From NCBI RefSeq assembly GCF_024699925.1, contig NZ_JAJOMX010000001.1, positions 4,502,001-4,566,000 of the forward strand: DNA of 64,000 nucleotides. Reading direction: 5' to 3'. How positions within the stretch are numbered: the first letter of the stretch is position 1; each line of letters starts with the position of its first letter. Positions 40,075-48,042 of this stretch are shown here, in pieces. Both the position numbers and the translations under genes were made by a program. The notes beneath the pieces are model-generated. The model searched no databases. It was not told where the DNA came from and saw only the letters and a list, made by a program, of their open reading frames with translations. The stretch is from Mesorhizobium sp. J428. Its GTDB lineage: Bacteria > Pseudomonadota > Alphaproteobacteria > Rhizobiales > Rhizobiaceae.

Positions 40075-40836
40075 ATGATCGAGGCGGAGGAACGTCTAGA
40101 CCATATGCGCGCGCTGCTGGACCGGCATGGCCGTGTGCATGTAAGCGATCTGGCGACCCACTTCCATGTGAGCAAGGAAACGGTTCGGCGCGACTTGAAG
40201 CAACTCGAACTCGCCGGCGAGGCGCGCTGCGTCTACGGCGGTGCGGTGAAGCCGACGCGCGACGGTGACGAGCCGATCGCCGACCGGATGCGCGTCAACG
40301 GGCGGGAAAAGGCCCGGATCGGTGCCGAGGCTGCCAAGCTTCTGCGGCGTGACATCAAGATATTCGTCGATGCCGGCACGACGACGCTGGCATTCGCCCG
40401 TCATTTGAAGGACTGGCCCGACATTGCCGTCTACACCAACTCGCTCGATATCGTGGAACTGCTCTGCGGCTTCGGGGCGCGGAACGTCACGGCGGTCGGC
40501 GGTCAGGTGTCGCCGCGTTACAGGGCGTTCATGGGGTCCGACCCACTGCTTTTCGTGGCGAACCATCTCTTCGACATCGCCTTCGTCAGCATCGTCGCGG
40601 TCGACTACGAACTCGGCTTCATGGACCTCGGCGCCGATGAAGCCCACCTGCGGCGCCAGCTGCGCAAGCATTCGCGCCAGTGCGTCATGCTGGCGGACAG
40701 CAGCAAGTTCGGACGGCAGGGTTCGATCCGAACCTACGACCTCGCCGATGTCGACGTGCTGGTCACCGATGCGCCGGTCCGACCCGACTTCGCCGCCAAA
40801 CTCGATAAGGCCAACGTGAAGGTGCATTATGCTTGA
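40075..40836 (+). CDS. DeoR/GlpR-family transcriptional regulator
   Basis: The 253-residue protein has an N-terminal winged helix (HGRVHVSDLATHFHVSKETV, RRDLKQLELAG) and the DeoRC sensor domain with the phosphosugar-type signature FVDAGTTTLAFA. Family members sense phosphorylated metabolites, which fits a pathway built round kinases. It overlaps the M20 hydrolase by eight bases and is likely the local regulator of the block. Confidence 0.93.
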   Translation: MIEAEERLDHMRALLDRHGRVHVSDLATHFHVSKETVRRDLKQLELAGEARCVYGGAVKPTRDGDEPIADRMRVNGREKARIGAEAAKLLRRDIKIFVDAGTTTLAFARHLKDWPDIAVYTNSLDIVELLCGFGARNVTAVGGQVSPRYRAFMGSDPLLFVANHLFDIAFVSIVAVDYELGFMDLGADEAHLRRQLRKHSRQCVMLADSSKFGRQGSIRTYDLADVDVLVTDAPVRPDFAAKLDKANVKVHYA

Positions 40837-42109
40837 ATCCGTGCGGAAAACCGCTGCTCGTCCCGTGGTGGATGGCGAAGCGCATAACAGGCTTATGCAG
40901 GAGGTGTCGGCCTTCGGTGGCGGGCCGGACGGCGCGATGACCCGCCTGACGCTGTCGAAGGAAGATGGACAGGCGCGCGACTGGCTTGCCGAGTGGATGC
41001 GAAAGGCTGGCCTTCGCGTCGAGGTCGACGCAATCGGCAACATGTATGGCTTCCTCGATTGGGCAGGGCCCGATGCGCCTGCGATCATGACCGGCTCCCA
41101 CATCGACAGTCAGCCGAACGGCGGTCGCTTCGACGGCGCCTATGGCGTGATCGCTGCCTGCAGTGCGGTGGAGGCGATCCAGAAGGCTGTGGCGGAGACC
41201 GGGGTTCGGCCGAAGGCAAACTTCATCATCGTCAACTGGACCAACGAGGAAGGCGCGCGCTTCCAGCCCAGCTTGTTGGGCAGCGGCGTCAATTCGGGCG
41301 AACACACGCTCGAATTCGCGTTGAGCCGTAAGGATGGCAATGGCGTCAGCGTTGCCGAGGCCCTAAGGGCGATCGGCTATGACGGCAGCTATGGCAAGGT
41401 CATTCCCGATGCGCTGATCGAACTGCATATCGAGGGCGGCCCAACTCTTGAGAAATCGGGAAAGCGATTTGCCGCCATCGACCGGTACTGGGGGGCCACC
41501 AAATATCGCGTCGCCTTCGTCGGGCGTCAGGCCCATACCGGGCCGACTCCCATGGCGGAGCGCCGCGACGCGTTGCTGGGCGCGGCTTACCTCATCGCCG
41601 ACATTCGGGCGATTGCCGACGAGGCCGGCGTCGAGCTGCACACATCTGTTGGCCGGCTGGAAGTCTATCCGAATTCACCCAACGTGGTCCCGGCGGAGGC
41701 GGTGCTCTCGATCGAACTGCGCTCGGCCGATCCGCAGATACTTGAAGCGGCCGAGGAGAAGCTGAAAGCGCGCATCGCGACCGCGGCCGGGCGGGCCGGG
41801 ATACAGGCGGAGATTCGTCAGATCGATCGCCGCAAGGCCGGCGCGCTCGACGCCGGACTGTACAAGCTCGCCGAGGAGGTCGCGGCCGCTTTTGGCGAGG
41901 AGACAGCATGGCTGGACTCGATCGGCGGGCACGACTCGATCAGCATGGCGGCCGTCACCAAGGCCATTGTCATCAATGTGCCAAGTGTCGGCGGGGTCAT
42001 CCACCATCCGAACGAGTTCACCACGCCGGAGGACCGGGTCTTCGGTGTCGAGGTTCTGACGGCAATGCTGTGGCGCTTCTGCGTCGATGGCAACGTGCTT
42101 GAAGTCTGA
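40829..42109 (+). CDS. M20-family Zn amidohydrolase (allantoate amidohydrolase / N-carbamoyl-L-amino acid hydrolase type)
   Basis: Binuclear metal hydrolase cleaving carbamoyl or amide bonds. The 426-residue protein has the metal ligands in TGSHIDSQPNGGRFDGAYG (His91, Asp103) and the catalytic and bridging Glu pair in NWTNEEGARF (Glu140-Glu141). The dimerisation domain follows with the substrate loop GRQAHTGPTPM, and GGHDSISMAA is near the C-terminus. The substrate class (N-carbamoyl amino acid, allantoate, ureidoglycine or related) cannot be told from motifs. It is coupled to the DeoR gene by an eight-base overlap and followed by the first kinase pair. Confidence 0.92.
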   Translation: MLESVRKTAARPVVDGEAHNRLMQEVSAFGGGPDGAMTRLTLSKEDGQARDWLAEWMRKAGLRVEVDAIGNMYGFLDWAGPDAPAIMTGSHIDSQPNGGRFDGAYGVIAACSAVEAIQKAVAETGVRPKANFIIVNWTNEEGARFQPSLLGSGVNSGEHTLEFALSRKDGNGVSVAEALRAIGYDGSYGKVIPDALIELHIEGGPTLEKSGKRFAAIDRYWGATKYRVAFVGRQAHTGPTPMAERRDALLGAAYLIADIRAIADEAGVELHTSVGRLEVYPNSPNVVPAEAVLSIELRSADPQILEAAEEKLKARIATAAGRAGIQAEIRQIDRRKAGALDAGLYKLAEEVAAAFGEETAWLDSIGGHDSISMAAVTKAIVINVPSVGGVIHHPNEFTTPEDRVFGVEVLTAMLWRFCVDGNVLEV

Positions 42110-42118
42110 GGGACAGGC

Positions 42119-43068
42119 ATGAACGCCGTCCCGGCAAAGCAGCAGCTCGAACCGGTCTTTGCCCAAGTCGAGGCATGGCGGGGACGAATGCTGGATCTGC
42201 GCCCCGCTGCACCCGGCCTTGTGTCGCCATCGCATCGTGGAGTCGACAGCGAACGCTTCCTGCTCTCCGTCGATGGCGCCAGGCCGGAGCACCTGGTGAA
42301 GATCATCCATCCGGAGCACGCGACCTTCGTCGCGCTCGACCAGGTTCTCGCCGCGGCGCGTTCGGCGGCCGATCTCGGCTGCGGCCCACGGATCGTCGCT
42401 GCGGATCCTGCTCTTGGACGATGATCATGGACCATCTCGGCGAAGGGTGGCGCACCGGCTGTATGGACGACCTGCGCGACCTCGACGTGATGACGCGGGT
42501 CCTGGAACTCAAGGCGCGGATCCATGCCGGACCTGCCATGATCGCGACATGGAGCATATTCGATCGCCTGCGCACATTCGATGATGCCAGGCGCCAGGCC
42601 GGCGTCGAGGGACCGGACGACCTGTGGTGGATGCTCGATGCCGTCGCTGATATCGAGCAGGCGATCGATGCGGCGGGCATCGATGTGCGGCCAAGCCATG
42701 GCGACGGTCTTGCCTCGAACATCATGCTTGGCCCGGATGGCGCTGTGATGCTCGTGGACTTCGACGAGGCGCGCAACACCGACCCGTTCTACGAGATTGG
42801 CTGCCTGCTGAACGAGGCCTTTGCCTTCGATGACGAGATGGCACCCGCGCTCGAGCAATTCGAAGGCTCGTTTCGGCCGCAGACGCTCTCCCGTTGCCGG
42901 CTCTATGGCATCGCCGACGACCTCACCTGGGCAATATGGGCGCTGACGATGGACGCGACGTCGACACGCGGCGGAGTGGAATTTCTGAAATACGCGAACT
43001 GGCGCCTGCTGCGCTGCCGTCAGGCGCTGCTGCATCCGGATCTCGAACTTAAGCTGCGGACACTGTGA
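42119..43068 (+). CDS. Choline-kinase/APH-like phosphotransferase, type B, frame broken
   Basis: Residues 1-101 (ending CGPRIVAADPALG) are in the frame from 42119. The rest (MIMDHLGEGWRTGCMDDLRD, HGDGLASNIML, VMLVDFDEARNTDPFYEIG) is in another frame and stops at 43068. One base is missing near 42417-42421. Restored length is 316 residues. It keeps the N-lobe Lys (HLVKIIHP), the catalytic HGDxxxxN and the metal-binding VDFDEA. Its C-terminus (ADDLTWAIWALTMDATSTRG, GVEFLKYANWR) matches the type B kinase at 45625. The phosphate acceptor is unknown. Confidence 0.85.
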
Positions 43069-43078
43069 GGCGGATCGG

Positions 43079-44020
43079 ATGGTGACGAAACGTCTGGGCG
43101 AAGCCGAAACCGCGGCCGAGCGCGAGATCGAAACTGCGCTTGCACAAGTTGCTGCTTGGAAAGGTGATGACCTGCGCTACGCTCCGGTGCACGGAGGCAT
43201 CAGCAACTCGAACTGGCGTATCTGGGTAGGCGATTCCTCGCGCAGTTACTTCGTCAAGATGCCAGGCCACGGCACCGAGATGTTCATCGATCGCAAGGCC
43301 GCCGCACAGGCCAGCAAACGCGCGGAGAAGCTGGGCATCGGCCCCACGACATACGATCATCTCGAAGATCGGGATATCGAGATTGCCGACTTCATCGAAG
43401 GCCGCCGGCCGTGCACCAATCGCGACTTCCTGGAGCGTGACGCACGAGCGGCTGCGGTCGGCCTCTACCGCATCTTCAACAATTCCGGCCATCTCGATCT
43501 GACCAAGACAATTTTCGACATGATCGACGAGCATGTTGAGCAGGTACGGGAACTGGGCGGTGCCTTTCCGGCCGATTTTGCCTGGTTGCATAAACAATAC
43601 AGGCTGGCGCGTGCGGCACTTGAGGCATCCGGCATCGATCTCGTGCCCTGCTTCAACGATCCCATGCCGGGCAATTTTCTGATCGCCGACGACCGGTCGA
43701 TCATGCTCATCGACTACGAATATGCGTCCAACAACGACCGCTGCTACGATCTCGGTATCTGGTGCGGCGAGATGTTCTTTACCGATGCGATCGAAAACGA
43801 GGTGCTTGAAGAATATTTTGGCTCGGTCAGCCCGCAGATGAAGGCCCGCCTGATCGTCCATCGTGCGCTGGCCGACATAAAATGGTCGACCTGGGCAATG
43901 GTGCAGCGCGTCGTCTCCTCGCTCGATTTCGATTTCTACAAATACGGCGCCTGGAAGCACATGCGCGCGAGATCGGTGATGCACGATCCGCGCTGGGTCG
44001 ATTACCTGCGCGCTGTCTGA
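43079..44020 (+). CDS. Choline-kinase/APH-like phosphotransferase, type A
   Basis: The 313-residue protein has GGISNSNWRIWV (phosphate-binding loop region), the Lys in YFVKMPGHGTEMFID, the catalytic loop CFNDPMPGNFL and the metal loop MLIDYEYASNNDRCYDLG. LicA-type choline kinases have CHND in the catalytic loop. Here Phe replaces the His two residues before the catalytic Asp. It starts ten bases after the type B gene and is very similar in plan to the kinase at 46627. It ends four bases from the convergent amidase gene. Confidence 0.9.
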   Translation: MVTKRLGEAETAAEREIETALAQVAAWKGDDLRYAPVHGGISNSNWRIWVGDSSRSYFVKMPGHGTEMFIDRKAAAQASKRAEKLGIGPTTYDHLEDRDIEIADFIEGRRPCTNRDFLERDARAAAVGLYRIFNNSGHLDLTKTIFDMIDEHVEQVRELGGAFPADFAWLHKQYRLARAALEASGIDLVPCFNDPMPGNFLIADDRSIMLIDYEYASNNDRCYDLGIWCGEMFFTDAIENEVLEEYFGSVSPQMKARLIVHRALADIKWSTWAMVQRVVSSLDFDFYKYGAWKHMRARSVMHDPRWVDYLRAV

Positions 44021-44024
44021 CCGC

Positions 44025-45395
44025 TCATATATCCGGGAACCGGTAGTCGAAGCCGCGCAGCGTCTCGAAATATGCGGCCAGGCCAAGGATCGCCTCGTCA
44101 CGCCCCTTCGCAGCGATGATCTGCAGGCCGACCGGCAGTCCGCTCCGGGTAAAGCCGCAGCAAATCGACGCCGCAGGCCAGCCGACCTGGTTCACCATCG
44201 CCGTGAAATTGACGTGCACCGTAGGCCGGTCAAGGTTCGGACCCGTCACATCGGCGTCAAAGCCGGCCATCGGCAAGACCGGAGCCAGCACGAAGTCGTA
44301 AGCCGACAGTCCGGCCGCATATTGCGCCTTCGCCTTCTCCATGTTGGTGGCGGATTGCAGGTAGTCCTTGGCCGAAACCGCATCGCCGAAATCGCAATAG
44401 CGGCCGATGAAATCGATCGTCTCCACGCGTTTCTCCGGCGCCAGTTCGTCGCGTTCCATCGCCGCGCGAACGGAGAAGAGGCGGTCGAAATCTCTCGAAA
44501 CGTCGAAGTCGATCGGGGGCGCGATGTTTGAGAGCGATGCACCTTGCGCGGCGATGAGCCGGGCCGCGTCTTCGACGATCTGCGCCACCTCATCCTCGAC
44601 CTTCGGGCCGTAGCCCATGTCGAGAAGCAGACCGAGCCGCAAGCCCTCGGGCGAAAGCGGTGACACCGACGATGTCGTCGGGCCGCCGGGCTCGCTGGTG
44701 CGAACATCCGGCCGGCTGACTACCGAAAGCAGCAGTGCGGCATCGGCAACGGTGCGGGTGAGGGGGCCGGCGACGCGCAGGCTGCTGACCGGCGTGTGCG
44801 GCACCAGACCGGTCGTTGGCTTGTGGCCGAACAGTCCGCATTGTGCCGCGGGCAGACGGATCGAGCCGCCGAGATCCGAGCCGATCGTGAGCGAACCTAC
44901 CCCGGCTGCCACTGCGGCCGCCGCACCGCTGGAGGAGCCGCCGGTGTTTTTCGATCTGTCCCAAGGATTACGGGTGACTCCATGGGCCGAGCTGACACCC
45001 GAGGCCAGAAGCCCGAAATCGGGCATCGTCGACTTGCCGAAGATGATCGCACCGGCATCCTTCAGCCGCGCGGTCGGCGGCGCGTCGTGATCCGACACCG
45101 TCCCGATGCGCGCCTTGGTGCCGCGCCAGTATTTCCAGCCCTCGGCCGCGACGCTGTCCTTGATCGTGACCGGTATTCCATCGAGTGGCCCGGCCGGCTC
45201 GCCTTTGGACCAGCGCGCTTCGGATGCTCGTGCCTGGTCCATCGCGGCCTCGCCCCTGACCTCGAAGAGCGCGTTGATAAGGGGATTGACGGCCTCGTTT
45301 CGCTCAAGCGTCGAGCGCATAGCTTCGACGGGGGAAAGAGTCCGGCTGCGGTAGGCATCGAGCAACTCGACAGCAGACAGTTTCCAGGCGCTCAT
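44025..45395 (-). CDS. Amidase signature family amidohydrolase
   Basis: The 456-residue enzyme has the Ser-cisSer-Lys triad of the family: Lys79 in PVTIKDS, the cis-Ser in TGGSSSGAAAAVAAG, and the nucleophile Ser178 in GSDLGGSIRLPA. Such enzymes hydrolyse diverse amides. The start codon follows GGAGAGGTCGA. It lies between the two kinase pairs on the opposite strand, so it probably acts on the same compound class. The name AtzF/GatA-like would be over-precise. Confidence 0.93.
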   Translation of the reverse strand: MSAWKLSAVELLDAYRSRTLSPVEAMRSTLERNEAVNPLINALFEVRGEAAMDQARASEARWSKGEPAGPLDGIPVTIKDSVAAEGWKYWRGTKARIGTVSDHDAPPTARLKDAGAIIFGKSTMPDFGLLASGVSSAHGVTRNPWDRSKNTGGSSSGAAAAVAAGVGSLTIGSDLGGSIRLPAAQCGLFGHKPTTGLVPHTPVSSLRVAGPLTRTVADAALLLSVVSRPDVRTSEPGGPTTSSVSPLSPEGLRLGLLLDMGYGPKVEDEVAQIVEDAARLIAAQGASLSNIAPPIDFDVSRDFDRLFSVRAAMERDELAPEKRVETIDFIGRYCDFGDAVSAKDYLQSATNMEKAKAQYAAGLSAYDFVLAPVLPMAGFDADVTGPNLDRPTVHVNFTAMVNQVGWPAASICCGFTRSGLPVGLQIIAAKGRDEAILGLAAYFETLRGFDYRFPDI

Positions 45396-45432
45396 TCGAC
45401 CTCTCCATGTTCAATTTCAGGGCACGTCTGCC

Positions 45433-45560
45433 GTTGCGACAAGGCAGTTGAATGCTTGTGCGGCAATCGTTGCGACTGCAGCCTGAAATTACGTTCGCTT
45501 TCTGCTTTAAGTCCTTGACCAAGCTTGGATATTTTGGGAGAAATTTGCGGACAACGCAAA
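45433..45560. promoter_or_regulatory. Repeated TTGCG sites in the amidase-kinase divergent promoter region
   Basis: GTTGCGAC occurs at 45433-45440 and again at 45469-45476. TTTGCG-GACAA-CGCAAA at 45544-45560 is a perfect six-base dyad with the same TTGCG core. All lie between the divergent amidase and kinase genes (45396-45624). A shared operator for the local regulator is plausible but unproven. Confidence 0.4.
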
Positions 45561-45624
45561 CAAAAAAGCCGACGGGAATAGCTTTAAAGGCCGTGATTTC
45601 GACATAAGCGCACGTGGGGACGTC

Positions 45625-46608
45625 GTGGCAGATAATTTCGGATCCACCGAGGCGCGGCTGGCGCGCGCCATGGCAAATACCTCGCAGTTTTCGGGTGCGA
45701 CGGTGCTGTCCGCGACGACCATTCCGGCGATTGCGATGCCGATGCATATGGGGCTCGACGCCGTCTCCTGTCTGGTCGCCGGTGCGGACGGCACGCCGCT
45801 CGCCTTCGCCAAGACCTTTCGCGACGGCGCGCTCGATCCCTTTACTTTCGAGGGCGCCGCGGAGGCTGCGCGGAGAGCGGGCGCCATCGGAATTGGCCCA
45901 ACTCTCCTGGGTCACGACGTCGCCGAACGCGTCCTGTTTCTTACGCCAGCCGTTCCGGACTGGCATATGGTCCTGGCGCGCGAGGCTCAGCGCAAGGACA
46001 CCAAGGCGGCAATTGCGGCTGCAAAGAAGCTTTGGCACAGCCAGCCATTGCTTGGTGTCGACTTGTCAGTCTTCGATCTGGCGAGAATCTTTACTGAAAA
46101 GCTGAAGCCGCACATCGAGGAGGGGGCCGCCGATCCGCTTCCGTTCAAGGGCAGCATCCCCTTCGCGGCCATGTGTGACTGGATCGAGCATATCGAGGTG
46201 GCATTCAGGGCCGCCGGCAGCGACCGTGTGCCGATCCATGGCGAGAACACGGTGTCGAACATCCTGGCGAATGAACGCGGCGAGGTTCTGCTTGTCGATT
46301 TCGACCGCGCGGTCGACGCCGACCCGCTCTTCGATCTCGGCGGTCTGATGCACGACCTGTGCCGCGAGGATCGCGAGCGGATGGAACTCGTCGAGATGTA
46401 TGCCGGACGGCCTGACGAACGCATCCTTGCGCGCATGAAGCTTTACAGCCTGGTCGACGATTTCGTCTGGGGCTGCTGGGCGCTGCTGTCCGAGCTCGAC
46501 GGCAGGCGAGGCGGGCCGGAATACTACAAATATGGCAACAACCGCTTCGTGCGCCTCGGCTTTCATCTGCAGATTTTCGACGTTCCGAACCTTCTCCTCA
46601 AGATCTAG
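45625..46608 (+). CDS. Choline-kinase/APH-like phosphotransferase, type B with Asp-to-Glu catalytic change
   Basis: The 327-residue protein begins with GTG at 45625 behind GGGGACGTC. It has the Lys in LAFAKTFRDG, HGENTVSNIL where the family has HGDxxxxN, and the metal loop LLVDFDRAVDADPLFDLGGL. Glu in place of the catalytic Asp suggests altered or lost transfer. The C-terminal region (VDDFVWGCWALLSELDGRRG, GPEYYKYGNNR) is paralogous to the type B kinase at 42119. It is followed after 18 bases by a type A kinase, repeating the B-A order. Confidence 0.88.
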   Translation: MADNFGSTEARLARAMANTSQFSGATVLSATTIPAIAMPMHMGLDAVSCLVAGADGTPLAFAKTFRDGALDPFTFEGAAEAARRAGAIGIGPTLLGHDVAERVLFLTPAVPDWHMVLAREAQRKDTKAAIAAAKKLWHSQPLLGVDLSVFDLARIFTEKLKPHIEEGAADPLPFKGSIPFAAMCDWIEHIEVAFRAAGSDRVPIHGENTVSNILANERGEVLLVDFDRAVDADPLFDLGGLMHDLCREDRERMELVEMYAGRPDERILARMKLYSLVDDFVWGCWALLSELDGRRGGPEYYKYGNNRFVRLGFHLQIFDVPNLLLKI

Positions 46609-46626
46609 CGCAGGGAGACGATCCAG

Positions 46627-47538
46627 ATGAGCACGATCGCCATCGAAGCTGCCATCGCCAAGGTCGATTTCCTCGCGGGCCAGCCGCTCAGGGTGGAGCG
46701 CATAGCCGCCGGGATCACCAATCTAAACTGGCGACTGACCCATGCGGACAATGGCGAGGTCTTCTTTCTGAAGATCCATGGGCCCGGCACGGAGAGCTTC
46801 ATCGATCGCAAGGTGGCGCACGAAGCCGCTCTCAAGGTTGGTTCGACCGGTGTCGGGCCCCAACTGTTGTTTTACGATCCGGTCGACGGGATCGAGATCT
46901 ACGAATACCTGCATGGCTTCAAGAGCTGCAGCGTTCGCGACACGCAGCACCCGACAATTCGCGAGAACATCATTCGCGCCTACAAGCAGGTGCATTCCAC
47001 CCAGCAGCTTGCGATCGCGAAGGATGGGTTCGCGCAACTGGACCAGCACCTGGCGCGGCTGCGCACGATGGGCGCGGAGTTTCCCCATGACTTCGAACAC
47101 ATGCTGTGGCAGCGCGAGCGGGCGGAGCGCGCCGTGCGCGCCTCGGGAATCGACTATGTCGCCTGCTTCAACGACGGCTATGTGTCGAACTACATGTTCG
47201 ACGATCGTCTCGACGTGAAGATCATCGACTGGGAATATGCTGCCAACAACGATCCCTACTGGGACCTCACGATGTTCAGTTGGGAGAACTTCTTCTATGA
47301 CCCCAAGAACCGTCGCGAGGTGATCGAGATATATGAGGGGCACTATCGCGAGGACATTGCCGCGCGCCTGCATCTCTATACCGGCGTGGCGAGTGTCGTC
47401 TGGGGCCTATGGGCGACATATCAGAGCATGACATCGTCGATCCCGTTCGATTTCGGCAAGTATGCCGATCTCATCTTTGCCCGCGGGCGCCTGGCAATGC
47501 TGATGCCTGAATGGGACATCGCACTGTCCTCGGTGTAG
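46627..47538 (+). CDS. Choline-kinase/APH-like phosphotransferase, type A
   Basis: The 303-residue protein has AAGITNLNWRLTHADNG, the Lys in FFLKIHGPGTESFIDRK, the catalytic loop CFNDGYVSNYM and the metal loop IIDWEYAANNDPYWDLTMFS. The pattern is that of LicA/choline-kinase relatives, again with Phe for the catalytic-loop His. Its last codons abut the tRNA 3' remnant at 47551-47589. It closes the block. Confidence 0.9.
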   Translation: MSTIAIEAAIAKVDFLAGQPLRVERIAAGITNLNWRLTHADNGEVFFLKIHGPGTESFIDRKVAHEAALKVGSTGVGPQLLFYDPVDGIEIYEYLHGFKSCSVRDTQHPTIRENIIRAYKQVHSTQQLAIAKDGFAQLDQHLARLRTMGAEFPHDFEHMLWQRERAERAVRASGIDYVACFNDGYVSNYMFDDRLDVKIIDWEYAANNDPYWDLTMFSWENFFYDPKNRREVIEIYEGHYREDIAARLHLYTGVASVVWGLWATYQSMTSSIPFDFGKYADLIFARGRLAMLMPEWDIALSSV

Positions 47539-47550
47539 CAGACGGCGGCC

Positions 47551-47589
47551 ACCGAAGGTCCGGGGTTCAATCCCCCGCCGAGGGCACCA
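47551..47589 (+). other. tRNA-Thr-like 3' fragment at the right edge of the block (putative att remnant)
   Basis: The sequence ACCGAAGGTC, then GGGTTCAATCCC and GGGCACCAGAA repeats the 3' half of the intact tRNA-Thr at 33827-33901 with a few differences and one extra base. Its acceptor strand CGAGGGC would pair with the 5' strand GCCCTTG of the intact gene with one fewer G-U pair than the present one. No D arm or anticodon arm precedes it, since the upstream bases are the end of a kinase gene. It is in the same orientation as the tRNA, as expected for the far junction of an element integrated in a tRNA 3' end. Confidence 0.7.
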
Positions 47590-47596
47590 GAACGTC

Positions 47597-47896
47597 TCAT
47601 TCGGGCGGACAGAACGCGGCGTGGAGCGCTTCAACCACGGTCAGCACTTCCGGGCGGGTGACCCGGTAGAACACCGTCGTGCCGACGCGGCGCGCCTCGA
47701 CAAGGCCGTCGGCGCGCAGGCGCATCAACTGCTGCGACATCGGCACCTGTTCGATCCCGAGTTGGTCGCGCAGCTCGGCGACGGTGCGTTCGTCTCGTCC
47801 GAGAGCGCATAAAATCAGCAGCCGCTGCGGGTGAGACAGGCTCCTCAGCAGGTCCGCCGCCTGTCCGGAAGCCGGGATCATTCTTTCTACATTCAT
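47597..47896 (-). CDS. ArsR-family repressor, SqrR/BigR-type persulfide sensor
   Basis: This 99-residue winged-helix protein (MSQQLMRLRADGLVEARRVG recognition region) has only two cysteines, Cys30 (LLILCALG) and Cys96 near the C-terminus (AAFCPPE). They match the pair that forms a polysulfide bridge in SqrR and BigR. The ATG at 47896 is chosen, and the upstream in-frame extension runs into the divergent gene. It is divergent from sulfide:quinone oxidoreductase, its expected target. Confidence 0.85.
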   Translation of the reverse strand: MNVERMIPASGQAADLLRSLSHPQRLLILCALGRDERTVAELRDQLGIEQVPMSQQLMRLRADGLVEARRVGTTVFYRVTRPEVLTVVEALHAAFCPPE

Positions 47897-47906
47897 AACA
47901 TTGAAT
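47891..47906. promoter_or_regulatory. ATTC-N8-GAAT operator-like dyad between repressor and sqr
   Basis: ATTC (47891-47894) and GAAT (47903-47906) are exactly eight bases apart in an AT-rich patch in GC-rich DNA, overlapping the start codon of the repressor gene. As I recall, SqrR binds an ATTC-N8-GAAT site. A second related half site (TTTGAATG) lies at 47915-47922. Confidence 0.6.
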
Positions 47907-48042
47907 TTATGATATTTGAATGTTAGACGCAATCCGGGCCGGTTGCCGCAAGGGAGAGGCGCGAAGCCGGAATTGCGCAAGATCAAGGAACACGCCGCGG
48001 AAGTCGTCAACAAGAATACAGGCGGCAAGTTGGAAGAAATCG

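Noticed and set aside
47526-47589. Possible complete unusual tRNA, since GTCCTCGG can pair with CCGAGGGC
   Set aside because: Only 64 bases, no anticodon arm, and the 5' part is the coding end of the kinase gene. A 3' remnant fits better.
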